A DNA stretch of 64,000 bases from Glaciozyma antarctica PI12 (lineage: Eukaryota > Basidiomycota > Microbotryomycetes > Kriegeriales > Camptobasidiaceae), in the NCBI GenBank assembly GCA_002917775.1, contig KZ627154.1, forward strand, positions 561,474 through 625,473, written 5' to 3'. The translations under genes were made by a program, and so were the position numbers. Below, one piece after another: positions 32,825-42,942 of the stretch. The notes below the pieces were generated by a model. That model searched no databases. It had not been told where the DNA came from and saw only the letters and a list, made by a program, of their open reading frames with translations. Each line of letters starts with the position of its first letter. Position 1 is the stretch's first letter.

Positions 32825-33661
32825 CCAGGCTGGGTCTGTGTTGTAACCTTTTTTTTCTTGCGACGAATCAGCTCGAGCAGGAGGGGCAGAGTCGTTGGTC
32901 GCGCGTTGATCGGGTCTGCGGCAAGATTCGTTCTGCGACGCAGCTGGGGGTGCTCCTCTCTCTCTCTGAGAGTGAATCCTTGCTCAGGTTCCTCTGCCTC
33001 ATCGCGAACCATCCGAATCCAGCGAGAGTTGCGAGATGGATTTCGTTCGTCGTCGTTCAAACGCGTTTTTCGCTCTTGCTTCTCGCGTGTCCTGTTTGAG
33101 AGTTCTGTACAGCGTCTGCCAGCTTCCTGCTCGCGTTCCATAAAATGAAGAAACGAGGGCACCGTTTTCGGGAGAACTTCGCGTTCGAGTTTTGGCCTAG
33201 AGCGCTGCGACTCAAGCCGTTGGGCGAGCGTCTCCTTGCTCTCTCCACCTCTTCGGCCACTTTGAGCAGGAGCGTCGACCTCTTCCCCTCTTCCTCGTCA
33301 ACCGCCCCACTCCTCAGGACCACGGCTCCATCACCTCGCTCAGGAAAGACGAGTCGCCCATCACGCCCACACGGCCAACCTCCTTTTGTCCCCCCTGCGC
33401 CCCCTTCGCGTTCAATCCTCGCTCAACTCGTTCCATCGCTGTGCGACTGATCCGAATCACTAGAAAGCAGCAGGTGAGTGCTCTCAGCACCGCGAGCACG
33501 CATCCAGGGCGACCACACCGACTCCAAGATCGCGTGGCAGCTAGCTGACCCACCGTCTTTTGTTCATCCCTCCCAGTCCAATCTCCCTCCTCAACCCGCT
33601 CGACGCACTCCCCCCATCCACGGCAATTGCCTTCACCACGCGCCACCAGCAGCAGCGGCAA
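32825..33661. other. Promoter and leader of the GT49 gene, with a leader intron
   Basis: No protein gene seen in about 840 bases. A likely untranslated intron runs from a gtgagtg donor at 33474 to a tcccag acceptor ending at 33576 (103 nt), with ctagctgac before the acceptor. An 87-codon open frame on the minus strand has no domain. Confidence 0.45.
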
Positions 33662-36600
33662 ATGGCGCTCCCTCAGCAGGTCACTACCACGTCGACTCCG
33701 ACCTCCAACCGTCGAAGCTCAGTCACCTCCCGCCGCATCTCCGCCACCATCGTCCACGCCTCCAAGGCACAGGCTTTCTCCGCCGAGTTTGACGACGCGA
33801 TGCAAACTTCGCCCACGTCCAAGGGCGCCTCCATCTCTTCCAACGACTCTCCCCTCCCCTCTCCACCTCTCCTTCGCCCTCTTTCCTCCTACGTCTCCGC
33901 CGTACCAGAAGACATGGTCATCGATGAGGAGGGAACGAGTACGGGAACGACTTGGCCAGCACGCGCCCCCTTATCACCTCCTAGGTCCGCTTCCACGAAC
34001 CCAGCGGCACCAAGCACCACCACCCTTCGACCACGTCGCACCTCCTCTCTCAGTCGATCGTACTCTCCCGACCCGCTTCACTCCAACCGCCGGGACGACG
34101 TCGGACTAGGATTGAGCATTGACGGATCGGGAGCAGAGTTAGGAGCTTCAGTGGGCGGAAGGGCGGAGACGACGGCGGTGAGCAGGGCGAGGGAGATGAT
34201 GGCCAAGCTGGGACTTGAGGCGGATGGGGACGACGGCGAGTGGGCCTCGTTCGAGCGGCCTGCGGCCGCTGCTCAGAGCCGCGACAGTCGGAGGGAGACG
34301 CTCCCTCGATTGACGACGAGCAGCGCAGGCGCAGGCGGGACTTCTTCTCCCCTGCTGGTCCTCTCTGGCTCCCCCGTCGGCTCTCCCAGGTCCTACTCGC
34401 CCAGTACTCTCCGCGCACCTTCCCCCTCCATTTTCCCATCTCAGCCCTCCCCAACGGGATTCACCCCGCACGCATCCTACACCATGCCTCTCCCCTCGAG
34501 CAACAACAGCAACACTCTCTCGGCCACGCAACTCTCCGCCCGACTCTCCACCACGACCTCCCCCTCCTTTCCTCCCGCATCGATGCCTATGAGCCGCCCA
34601 GGCTCGTACCAGAACGCCCCTTCCATCCCTATGGACCGCACGACGACTTCCTCCAAATCCTGGGACCACCACTCGCGGCACCAATCCCTCTCGTCCGCTT
34701 GCGCCCCCGTCACTTCCAACTACACCCCCGAACTCCTCTCGGGCGCGACGCTCGGCGCTAATGGTTTAGTGAGCCCGTACGGTCAACCGAGCCCGAAACC
34801 GCGCGGATGGAAAGCGTACGACTGGGGCGTCTCAAAGGACGATCCCTCGTCGCCATCGCACCAAGCGCGTCCCTCGGACCCCCGTCAAGGCGCCAAATCT
34901 CACGCGTCCTCCCATCTCTCGACCTTCCTTTCCCTCCCCACGACTCTCCTATCCTTCTTCCTCGCACCCCTCTCCAACGCTCCTGCGCACCACCATTCGC
35001 CAGCGCTAAACGCCAGTACAGCCCCAACGACCAAAGGGAAGCGGTACCCCCTCCCTATCCGACTTCTCACCATCTCGTACCTCGTCTTCTCCTTCATCTT
35101 CTTCGGCGCTCAGATGTTGGGATGGAGAGGGAGCGACGCGGGGACTCGTGGGCTGAAAGCGATTAGGTTGGGACCGAGAGCGGATGCGGTGGGAGAGGCG
35201 GGGGCGTTTGGGTTGGCGAAAGTTGCTGGAGCGGGGGCGGAGTGGGCGCAGAGGGTTGCCGAGGGGGTGAGGTGGAGGAAAGTTGAGGAGCATGGAGGAG
35301 GAGGAGGAGATGGAGGAAGAGGAGGGGGAGTGGGATACGGTCAAGAGGATCGGCAGTGCTTGTGAGTCGGGCGTATACTGGGGAAGGGGAGAGCGCTAAT
35401 GAGGTTGAGACGCAGCGGCTGAGTCGAGACTGCCGGCGTTGAACCCGCTTACGCCCCTCACGCACACGTACCGGTTCGCCAAGATGCACGACAAGCTTCA
35501 TTGGGACACGCACGACGAGATTGAGCCGTGAGCAGTCCTCTCCTCCCAGCGGTCCCTCGGCAGCTGCTAACCCAGGCTCCTCAGGCACCTCTTCCGCGCA
35601 ATCCGCACGGCCGACCCGGACGACATCACCGCCTGCCTCTACTCGAACGAAGCGTGGCTCTCGACTCTCCCCTCCTTCGTCCACGCCTGGGGCGGTCCCG
35701 TCTCCCTTGTTTTCGAAGCTTCGCACTCGCGTTTCTCCCCTCGCCGCGCCGCCCTCCTCGACGCTATCGCCGCCCTTCGCGAAACGGACGCCCTCGTACG
35801 CGAACTGGTCGACTTCCACGTCGTCGGAACGCCCGATTCGACGAGCTTTAGGACGCAGAGCAAGACGCGCGAACGCTTCATCCAGAAACCCATCGCGCTC
35901 AACTTTCACATCAACCTCGCGAGGTTCTTCGCCCCTACCGATATCATTTTCGTCGTCGGCGACGCTAGGACGACTCCGTCCGTCGGGCTTCGACGACGTC
36001 TCCTCGGCGAGTCGACCAGGGACCTCGTTCTCGAGCGAGGTGACGCCGTTGTCGTCCCTTCGTTCGGGTTCATCCGAGACCCCAGCGGCGACATCGCGAA
36101 CCCCAAGACGCCCACGATCCACGACCTTCGCGCCAAGCTCGACCTCCCTCGCGCCGGTCAATGGGACGGAGTCGGAGAGGATGAATTCGACCTCCTCGCC
36201 GCCGAGAACGTTCTCGCCCTGCACGAAACTCTCCCCCTCTCCCCCGACCAATGGCCGCAGAAGAAGTCGGCGCTCGTCAGCCTCGTCAACACGCGCGTCG
36301 GGACGCTCGAATCTCCTACGCCCGCTTCGCTAGCCCTCTTCGACGCGCGGTGGGACCTCAATCGCGGACCGACCAACTGGTACCTCTGGCGCAAGGCTTC
36401 GACGGATCCTCGACTGGTCGATACGGCGGAACGAGGAGGAGGATTGGGGCTCGGCGTCGACGGGACGGTCGGAGGAGGGACGGACGTTTATCGCGTCGTC
36501 GATTACGACCTTCATTACGCGCCCAACGTCGTTATGAGCAAGAGGGGGCGAGCCGTGGTGCTCGGAACGGTTCGAGCATCTTCAGGCGGCGTGCACGTAC

Positions 36601-36991
36601 CAGATGTACCTCTCTGGAGCGGAGCTTTGGGTCCTTCCGGATGAGTGGACGTTCACGGTCGAGGTGCTGGAGAAGAGTCCCGAGGGGACCAAGATCGACC
36701 CTGCGGAGAAGCTCAAGGTGCGTGCTCGTCGTTAGGTCTTCGTCGTCGGAACGAGCTGATCATTGTATTCGCAGATCTCTATCTCGTCGAGGCTGTACGG
36801 CAAGTTCCATCAAGAAGCCTGCATGCACTACGGACGCGAGTTCCTCTCGATCCAGATGTGGGACAGCGAGAAGGCTCAGAACCTCCGTGCGATGTGTGTC
36901 GAGGTACGTTTCGCTCCTCACCTTTGCAAATCCGACTTCGCTCACCTCGCTCCTCCTGCAGACCCTCGCTTCGTGGGGAATGGGGCTGTAA
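33662..36991 (+). CDS. LARGE-type glycosyltransferase, GT49 family
   Basis: Type II Golgi membrane protein. About 470 N-terminal residues are disordered and Ser/Pro-rich, followed by one membrane helix (LLTISYLVFSFIFFGAQMLG) and a luminal catalytic region. The GT49 domain (PF13896 family; LARGE/B4GAT1 glucuronyl- or xylosyltransferases) is recognised in FAPTDIIFVVGDA, DYDLHYAPNVV, EPWCSERFEHLQAACTYQMY, LSGAELWVLPDEWTF and CMHYGREFLSIQMW. Near 36540-36556 the frame changes by one base: SKRG and EPWCSERF are adjacent in family spacing but out of frame, across gggggcgag, and no plausible intron lies between. This is a sequence error or a true lesion. Upstream, the exon joining to AAESRLPALN works if a gtcaag donor is used; with the stronger gtgagt donor a second break would be needed. 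Sugar substrate is unknown; wall or secreted glycoprotein modification is likely. Confidence 0.78.
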
Positions 36992-37376
36992 TGCAGCAAC
37001 GGTGGCAGTAATGCGCCGGTCGCTTCGCCTCTATCTTCCCTCTCTTAATCGCTCTTCTTTCCTCCGGGCATCACCTCTTCTTGGTCCTCGATTTTATCTG
37101 CACCACCCCCATTTATCCAGATACCCCCTCTACACGAACCCTCCATAGCAATTTGCAAGAGCCCTTGAACTCACGTCCGTCCCACACCTTGAGAGAACGA
37201 GTTCGAAGGAAAGGAGAGTCGCGCTCTTCGCTCGTTTGTCTCCTACCACACTTCTCCTCTCTCCTCACGCGTTTGACAGCAACGCGAGGCCTGGTGAGCT
37301 CTCTTCTCGAACGTGAGCAAGAGCACACGAGCTGACCTCCTCCTGCAGCTTCCTCGCTCACCTCCTCCGCACCAAG
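36992..37376. other. Promoter and leader of an F-box gene, with a leader intron
   Basis: About 385 bases. A gtgagct donor at 37294 and a ctgcag acceptor ending at 37348 (55 nt, with gagctgac inside) mark a likely 5'-untranslated intron before the ATG at 37377. No other gene is seen. Confidence 0.45.
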
Positions 37377-38506
37377 ATGGCGACCATCCACTCCCTCCCA
37401 CCCGAGATCCTTCTCCGTATCTTCCGCCTCGCCAACCGCTCCCCACTAGCCGCTAGCGGTCCCTTGACCTACGTCGACACGAACTTCCGGGAGCACTGCA
37501 CGACTCTTTGCGCGGCGGCGGTCGTGAGCCAGGCGTGGCGGACGTTAGTGCAGCAGGCGCTTTGGGAGGAGGTATTGCTGGAGAACAAGGAGCAGGTGGA
37601 GGGGTTTGTGCAGGCGTCGAGTGGGAGGGGGTGCAGCACGTTCAACCTGCGGCTTCAGCTGAAGGACGTCGAGGGAGCGGCGGGGTTGGCAGCGGCTGCG
37701 ATTTGGGCGTGCCGTGGGCTGAGGACGCTTCGTATCGAGAGCGTCTCGGCGATGGACGTGGAGGTGCTGTGTGGCGCCGAACTCGCTGGTGAGCTCCTCT
37801 CCTCCTGCCTCGCTTCATGCTCTAACCCTTGCTCGCGCAGGCCTCAAAGAGCTAGAGCTCATCAGCACCACTTTCATCCCTACTAAATCCCTCCCCTCCC
37901 TCCCCTTCACCCTCTCCCACCTCTCCCTCACCATCGGCGGTCCGTCCTTCGCTACCCCCGGTTCCCTCCCCTCCTTCCGCCTCTTCCTCCAACCCACCCT
38001 CACCCACCTCGCTCTAAACGCCGAATGCACGCCTCATCAATTAAACGACTACCACCGGCACCTCCTCCCCCGCCTCTCCATCCTCGCTCCCCGTCTACGA
38101 TCCCTCACGTTCTATTCGCAAGATGTCCTCGGAGAGGTTCTCTTCCCCTTCCTCGCCAAATGCACTCGCCTAGAGCATTTCCGTTCCCTCGACAACGCTT
38201 TCCTACCTATCCTACCCTCGGCTCTCAAGAGCTGGACGTACGATACGCGCGCGCAGAAAATCATGGAGCGCATGCCGGTGCTGCGAGATGAGGAGTGCGT
38301 GGCGCTGTCCAAGATTGAGACGCTCTTGCTACCGGCGTGCACGAAGGAGTGTCTCGGTATGGGGGTGGATTGGGATTTGCTCGAGGCGGCGGCGGTGGAA
38401 CATGGGATTCGGATTGTGTTGACGGACGATTGGGGTGCGTCGTTCGTTTTCGTCGCTTGTGAGGCATTGCTGACGGCTTATTCTAGGAGCACAAGGACGT
38501 CTTTGA
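37377..38506 (+). CDS. F-box protein with leucine-rich region
   Basis: The N terminus MATIHSLPPEILLRIFRLAN is an F-box (LPxEIxxxIF), expected to bind Skp1 in an SCF ubiquitin ligase. The rest holds leucine-rich repeats of irregular length: LRTLRIESVS, LKELELISTTF, LSHLSLTIGG, LTHLALNAEC, LRSLTFYSQDV, LEHFRSLDNAF. It has two introns. The last exon depends on the splice after DDW: with a gtgcgt donor and ttctag acceptor the protein ends AQGRL at 38506; unspliced it runs to 38544. I take the spliced end. Substrate is unknown. Similar F-box/LRR proteins are numerous and fast-evolving in basidiomycete yeasts; a second lies at 61583-63122. Confidence 0.78.
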
Positions 38507-38913
38507 GGGAAGCAGGGGACGCCCGACGTGCGAAGCCGCCGTAATTTATCGCGAGTGACCGATACGTTGAGCGACCGTCGAGATGAACGTGGCGCGCGCG
38601 TTCTCCCTGCCTGCGGTTGCGTATCTGCTCTGCCCTCTCCCCTGCGCTTTCTCTCCGTCACACCGCGTGCTCTTCAAGCTCGAAAGCGAACGAGCGAAGG
38701 GAAGAGCAGAGCGTTTCGAACCAGGAGAGCGTCGCATCGCCAACGTGCTGTTTGCTAAGGGTGCTTGCCAAATGTCCATGAATACGATAAACTACGAGCT
38801 ACAAGCAGTACACGGAAAGAATCCTGCAATCGTGCCAATCCTGCATCAAAAACAATCAGTTCTCCCTCTTCGCAGCGCGAGTAAGCGAAAAGGACGAACC
38901 TCGCCCTCCCTCG
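38507..38913. other. Convergent intergenic region
   Basis: About 400 bases between 3' ends of the F-box gene (plus) and the GH76 gene (minus). An open frame at 38583-39065 runs antisense over the GH76 3' end and is not called. Confidence 0.5.
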
Positions 38914-40854
38914 CTACATCAGCAGCCCCAACCCCGCCCCCAACAACCCCAGCACCGCCAGCCCTCCGACTCCGCCGTTCGTTTTCGGCGCCCCACCCAG
39001 CGGCCTACTCACGACATACGGGTTCGTACTCCCATTCGCCGCCGGCCTCGTCCCCGTCCCGCTAACCGTCGTATTGAGAGTATCGACGTTAATATCCGTG
39101 AGAAGCCCCTCCCCAGTCCTCGTGACATGAATCCCCATCGCCGCTACCAGCAACGCACTCGAGACGTACTGACTTTGAGAGTAGGCAACGGGCGCTACGT
39201 CCGTCGTCCAGTTCCCACCGCAGTTCCAGTCCTTGTCGCACGAACGATCCACCATGCCCATGACGGTCGTGTCGATAGCGGTACGGATCTTGCTTCGCAC
39301 GCTTTTGTCCGAAGAGGCGCGGTAGAGGTAGGCCATGTTGCGTGCGAGGATACCTTTGAAGGTCATTTGGTCGCGGTTGCATTGCCGTTCGGTTTCGCAT
39401 TCTTCTTCCATGACGCCGGTGACGGGGTCGAAGAAGTGTTGGAGAGCGACGTCGAGGAAGGGAGTGGCGATATCGAGGTAGGTCGCGTTGCCAGTCTAAG
39501 GAGCGAGGCGTTAGTGCGCGCCGAAGTAGGGAAGAGACGGAGGGACGAACGGCTTCGTGCATCCATGCTAGCGAGCCAATGAGCTGTCCCCAGTTGTACG
39601 ACCACTGGGAGACTTCGAAAACGCCGCAGTTCTCAGTCTCGACGCCGTCGTAGACTGATCCCGTCTCGTAGTTGGCCATTCCCGAGGACCAGAGCCAGTT
39701 GATGGCGTCGTTGGTGAGGGCGAAAGCGGTCTCATTTCTGCACGGGTGTTAGAACGACGAGTGGAGGCGAGAGTGCCGACGGACCCGGTTTGGATGTAGT
39801 TACGAGCTCCTTGCGAGATAAATTCGAGGTTGGTGATCATAGATATGTACGATGAGCTGCCTGTGAGCGAGCAAGGAAATCAGCGACGAGATGAAGCAGT
39901 CGAGTCTGGGTGCGTACGACTATTCCGGTCTCGAGACTGCGATCCGAGCAGTCAGCTCCTCTCCCTATGCCGTTCTTCCGCTACAACGCACCCAATAAAT
40001 CCCTCCTCCACAGATCGTGTTCCACTGCTGGTACGCCTGGTCGAACGTTCGTTGCGCCGAGGTGATCCAAGGTCCCTCCGATGATCCCATGATCGTTTGA
40101 GGGCCATAGATTTCGGCTCCTGCGACGACTGGAGCGAGGGGATCAGCTGACGGTTCGCAAGGCACGACACCGGCGACGTACCTGCTTGTGAAGGCCATAG
40201 GATGTCGTCGTTCTGGTGTCGTACGGTTAGCGAACAGCAGTCGAGAGACCGAGCGAGCGTACCCAGCGACCGAGAATCGTCTCTTGGAGCGGAGCCTGCG
40301 CGCCGTTCCTGCACCGTTCGTCAGCTTCCCACCCTCGTTCCCCGCTCCCACTCAGCAACGCACAAGAAGTCTCTGCGCACGAAAGTAGGCATCAGCTCCC
40401 CTCCCGATCCCTCTCAAACATCAACTCACTGCTCCGTCCCATAGCTCATGTTAACGAGCGCATCGGTCACCGTATTCGTGAACTGCCCGTCTCCAGAGTA
40501 CTTGAGGTAATCCTGAAACGTACTCCAAACCATCCCCGACGTCGCCCTGTTCCTCACCCAGCATCAGCTCCTCCTCGGCCAGGCCAAGCTCTTGGCTGTT
40601 CCTGAGTCCACTCACCACGGCATCGTCACCTGTGGGAACACGCCGGTCTATGTGCACCAGCTCAGTGCGTGCTTTGCGCGACGGAGGAGAGGACGTACGC
40701 CATCGAGAGGGAAGTAGAGGAGGAGCTGCTTGAGAGCCGTGGCCGCCGCGTTCGTGAGTTGTTCGGGGTCGGAGACGTCGAGAGAGGGAGAGTAGGGGGC
40801 TGCGATGACGCCTGTTGTTGCCCAGAGGAGGGGGAAGAGCAGGGAGAGCAACAT
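38914..40854 (-). CDS. GH76 family protein, Dfg5/Dcw1-like (GPI-anchored)
   Basis: Cell-wall enzyme of the alpha-1,6-mannanase family; yeast Dfg5 and Dcw1 are thought to transfer GPI proteins from their anchor to the wall glucan. Seen: a signal peptide (LLSLLFPLLWATTGVIA), LNNAAATALKQLLLYF-type start of the barrel, GRWNDDILWPSQ with the paired aspartates of the active site, GIYWSRDRN, GSVYDGVETENCGVF, WSYNWGQLIGSLAWM, YLDIATPFLDVALQHFF and CNRDQMTFKGILARNMAYL, and near the C terminus NPYVVSRPLGGAP followed by a hydrophobic stretch (GLAVLGLLGAGLGLL) typical of GPI attachment. A 16-nt microexon (39921-39936) codes part of WSRDRN. About nine introns. Convergent with the F-box gene. Confidence 0.9.
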
Positions 40855-41150
40855 CGGCGGTCGGCGTGAGGGAGGAGAGCAAGGAGGGGAAGTAGACGCT
40901 CGTTCGGCGAAGTCAACTCGAACGAGTCTGGGTGAGTCTCAGAATTCGATCGCTCATTTTCCGCTCTCTCCAAGTGCTTCCTTCGCCTGATGCTCAGGGC
41001 TACAGTGGTTAATGAGAGAGAATAAGGAAGCTACACTAAAGTCCGGCAGAGAGGAGGAGAGGAACGAGAAATACCGTACCTCGCTCGCCGATTCCTCTCG
41101 CTACCTTCGCTTGGTCACCATCTCCAACTCCAGTGCAAAGCCGCTCTACA
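40855..41150. other. Intergenic region upstream of the GH76 gene
   Basis: About 300 bases between two minus-strand genes. It holds the GH76 promoter and leader. Nothing else seen. Confidence 0.5.
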
Positions 41151-42574
41151 TCAAAGCTTCCTCTTGTCATCCTTCTCCACCGCAATCACAATCTTGCCAA
41201 ACTGTCCTCCAGCCTTCATGAGCGCGAACCCTTCCTCGGCATTCTCCAGCCCCTCAATCGTCAGCGAGACGACCGGGCGGATCTTGTGCTTGTCAATGAA
41301 CGCCACGGCAGCTTTGAATTCCTCGAAAGATCCCATCGTAGATCCTGTGAGTTGGGTTAGCGAGGAATGAGGGAGAGGGGGGAGGGACGGACCGCGGAAT
41401 TCGAGGTTCTTGAGGATGAAACCCATGCCGATTTGAACGTCGATACCGGTCGTGCTGCCGTAGCAGGAAAAGATCCCTCCGTCCTTCATGATCTGTGTGC
41501 GAGTCGTCAGCTCTACTTCCCCCTCGCAAAGAGGAAAGACGCACTCGGGTAACCTGGTTCGCAATCGGTCCTCCGCCGGAATCGACGACGGCGTCAAGGT
41601 AGGGTCTTTCCTTGGGGAGAAGAGATCCGAGGGTCTTGGGCCAGGTGGCTTCGGAGAGAGTTAGCCAGGCTCACTGGGGTGGGAAACGAGACGCACCTTC
41701 GCGGTAGTTGACTCCGCCCTTCGCTCCAAGAGCGACGGCGCGAGCGATCTTGTCCTCGGAGCTCGAGGAGACCCAGACGTTTGCGCCTGCGTTTCGAGAA
41801 CGTCAGCTGCTTGCTCAGTCTGAGCTGGGACGGAACGCACCGAGAGCGATGCAGTACTGGAGCGCCGTGATCGCAACACCTCCTCCAATCCCAGTGATGA
41901 GGACGTTCTGCCCCTTCTGCACGTTCGCCTTCGTGAACACCGCCCTGCGCAAACCTTATCAGCTCTCTCCCTCCTCACAGCCCACGCCAACTCACCTATA
42001 TGCCGTCAAAGCTCCCAACGGCGTCGCAGCCGCCTCACTCCACCCCTCCCTCCCCCTGCCCACAAAGTGCTCGGGACACTTGACCACGTCCTCCTCCCCC
42101 ACCACAATATACTCCGCAAACGTCCCCCGTCCACCAGTCTGCTTCACGCTGCCTAGGATCCCGAATGGCGCTTTGCAGTCGGGACCGGTGGGGGAGGAGA
42201 GCCAGTTGATTGCTGGGGCGATGAGGACGGGCTGGGAGGAGAGTGGGTGACCAGGGGAGATTACGAGGCCCACGGCGTCGGCGCCCATGACGGAGGGAAC
42301 CTCGGCAGAGTTGAAGATGAGGCCGGGGTACTGACCTGCGTGCGGGGAAGAGCGTCAGCAAGGCGGCTTGTGGGTAGGATGCGAAGAGCGTACTCTGGCG
42401 GAGGAAGATATCGCGGTGGTTGAACGCTGCTGCGATGACCTTGACGAGGATTTGGCCGGGCCCGGGGATGGGGATGGGGAGGTCGACGAGGGGGACTGGG
42501 TGGTAGCAGGTTGGGCCGGGGGTGAACGCCGTAGCGCTCTTCTCTAGGACGATGGCTTTCATCCTGTCGGGCAT
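41151..42574 (-). CDS. Zinc-less MDR alcohol dehydrogenase/quinone oxidoreductase-like protein
   Basis: NAD(P)H-dependent oxidoreductase of the medium-chain superfamily. The GroES-like half is PIPGPGQILVKVIAAAFNHR, then a VMGADAVGLVI segment and GTFAEYIVVGEEDV. The nucleotide fold starts at VLITGIGGGVAITALQYC (GxGxxG), with ALGANVWVSSSSEDK after it, and the substrate loop LDAVVDSGGG and CYGSTTGIDVQIG follow. The quartet of zinc-binding cysteines is not seen, so a YogA/quinone-reductase-like enzyme is more likely than a classical zinc alcohol dehydrogenase. The ATG at 42574 (MPDRMKAIVLEKS) is chosen; a second ATG lies four codons on. Seven introns or so. Substrate unknown. Confidence 0.87.
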
Positions 42575-42942
42575 GCGCGTTGAGCGAGGTGTTGGGGGAG
42601 AGAAAGAAGCGTGAGTAAGCGCAAAAGGTGAGGCCGGTGAGGGGCTCCGCGTCGGCGTCTCCCTTCTTCTTCTTCTGCTGCATGTGCCAATGTGGACTCT
42701 GAGAATGCACAAACGACGGCTGAAGGTCACTCCATCAAGTTGCGCTCGCGGTCCTGGGCTTCATCGCCGTTCTACTAATCTCGAACTCCTCATTCGCCTC
42801 CGACGTCGTCGCCGACGAGATGGCGTTGGAAGCTCACTGGCCACCACCGAGCACAACGAGAGCTGAACGCCATGCACGCAAACCGTCCTTGTTTCCAACA
42901 ACTGTGCTGCCAGCCCGCACGAAATCCCCAATGAACAACCGT
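42575..42942. other. Intergenic region upstream of the MDR gene
   Basis: About 370 bases between two minus-strand genes: the MDR promoter and the 3' end of the kelch gene. No gene is seen. Confidence 0.5.

Noticed and set aside
35280-35420. Second frame break in the GT49 gene near an acidic repeat
   Set aside because: The exon joins in frame if a gtcaag donor is used instead of the nearby gtgagt; evidence for a break is ambiguous.
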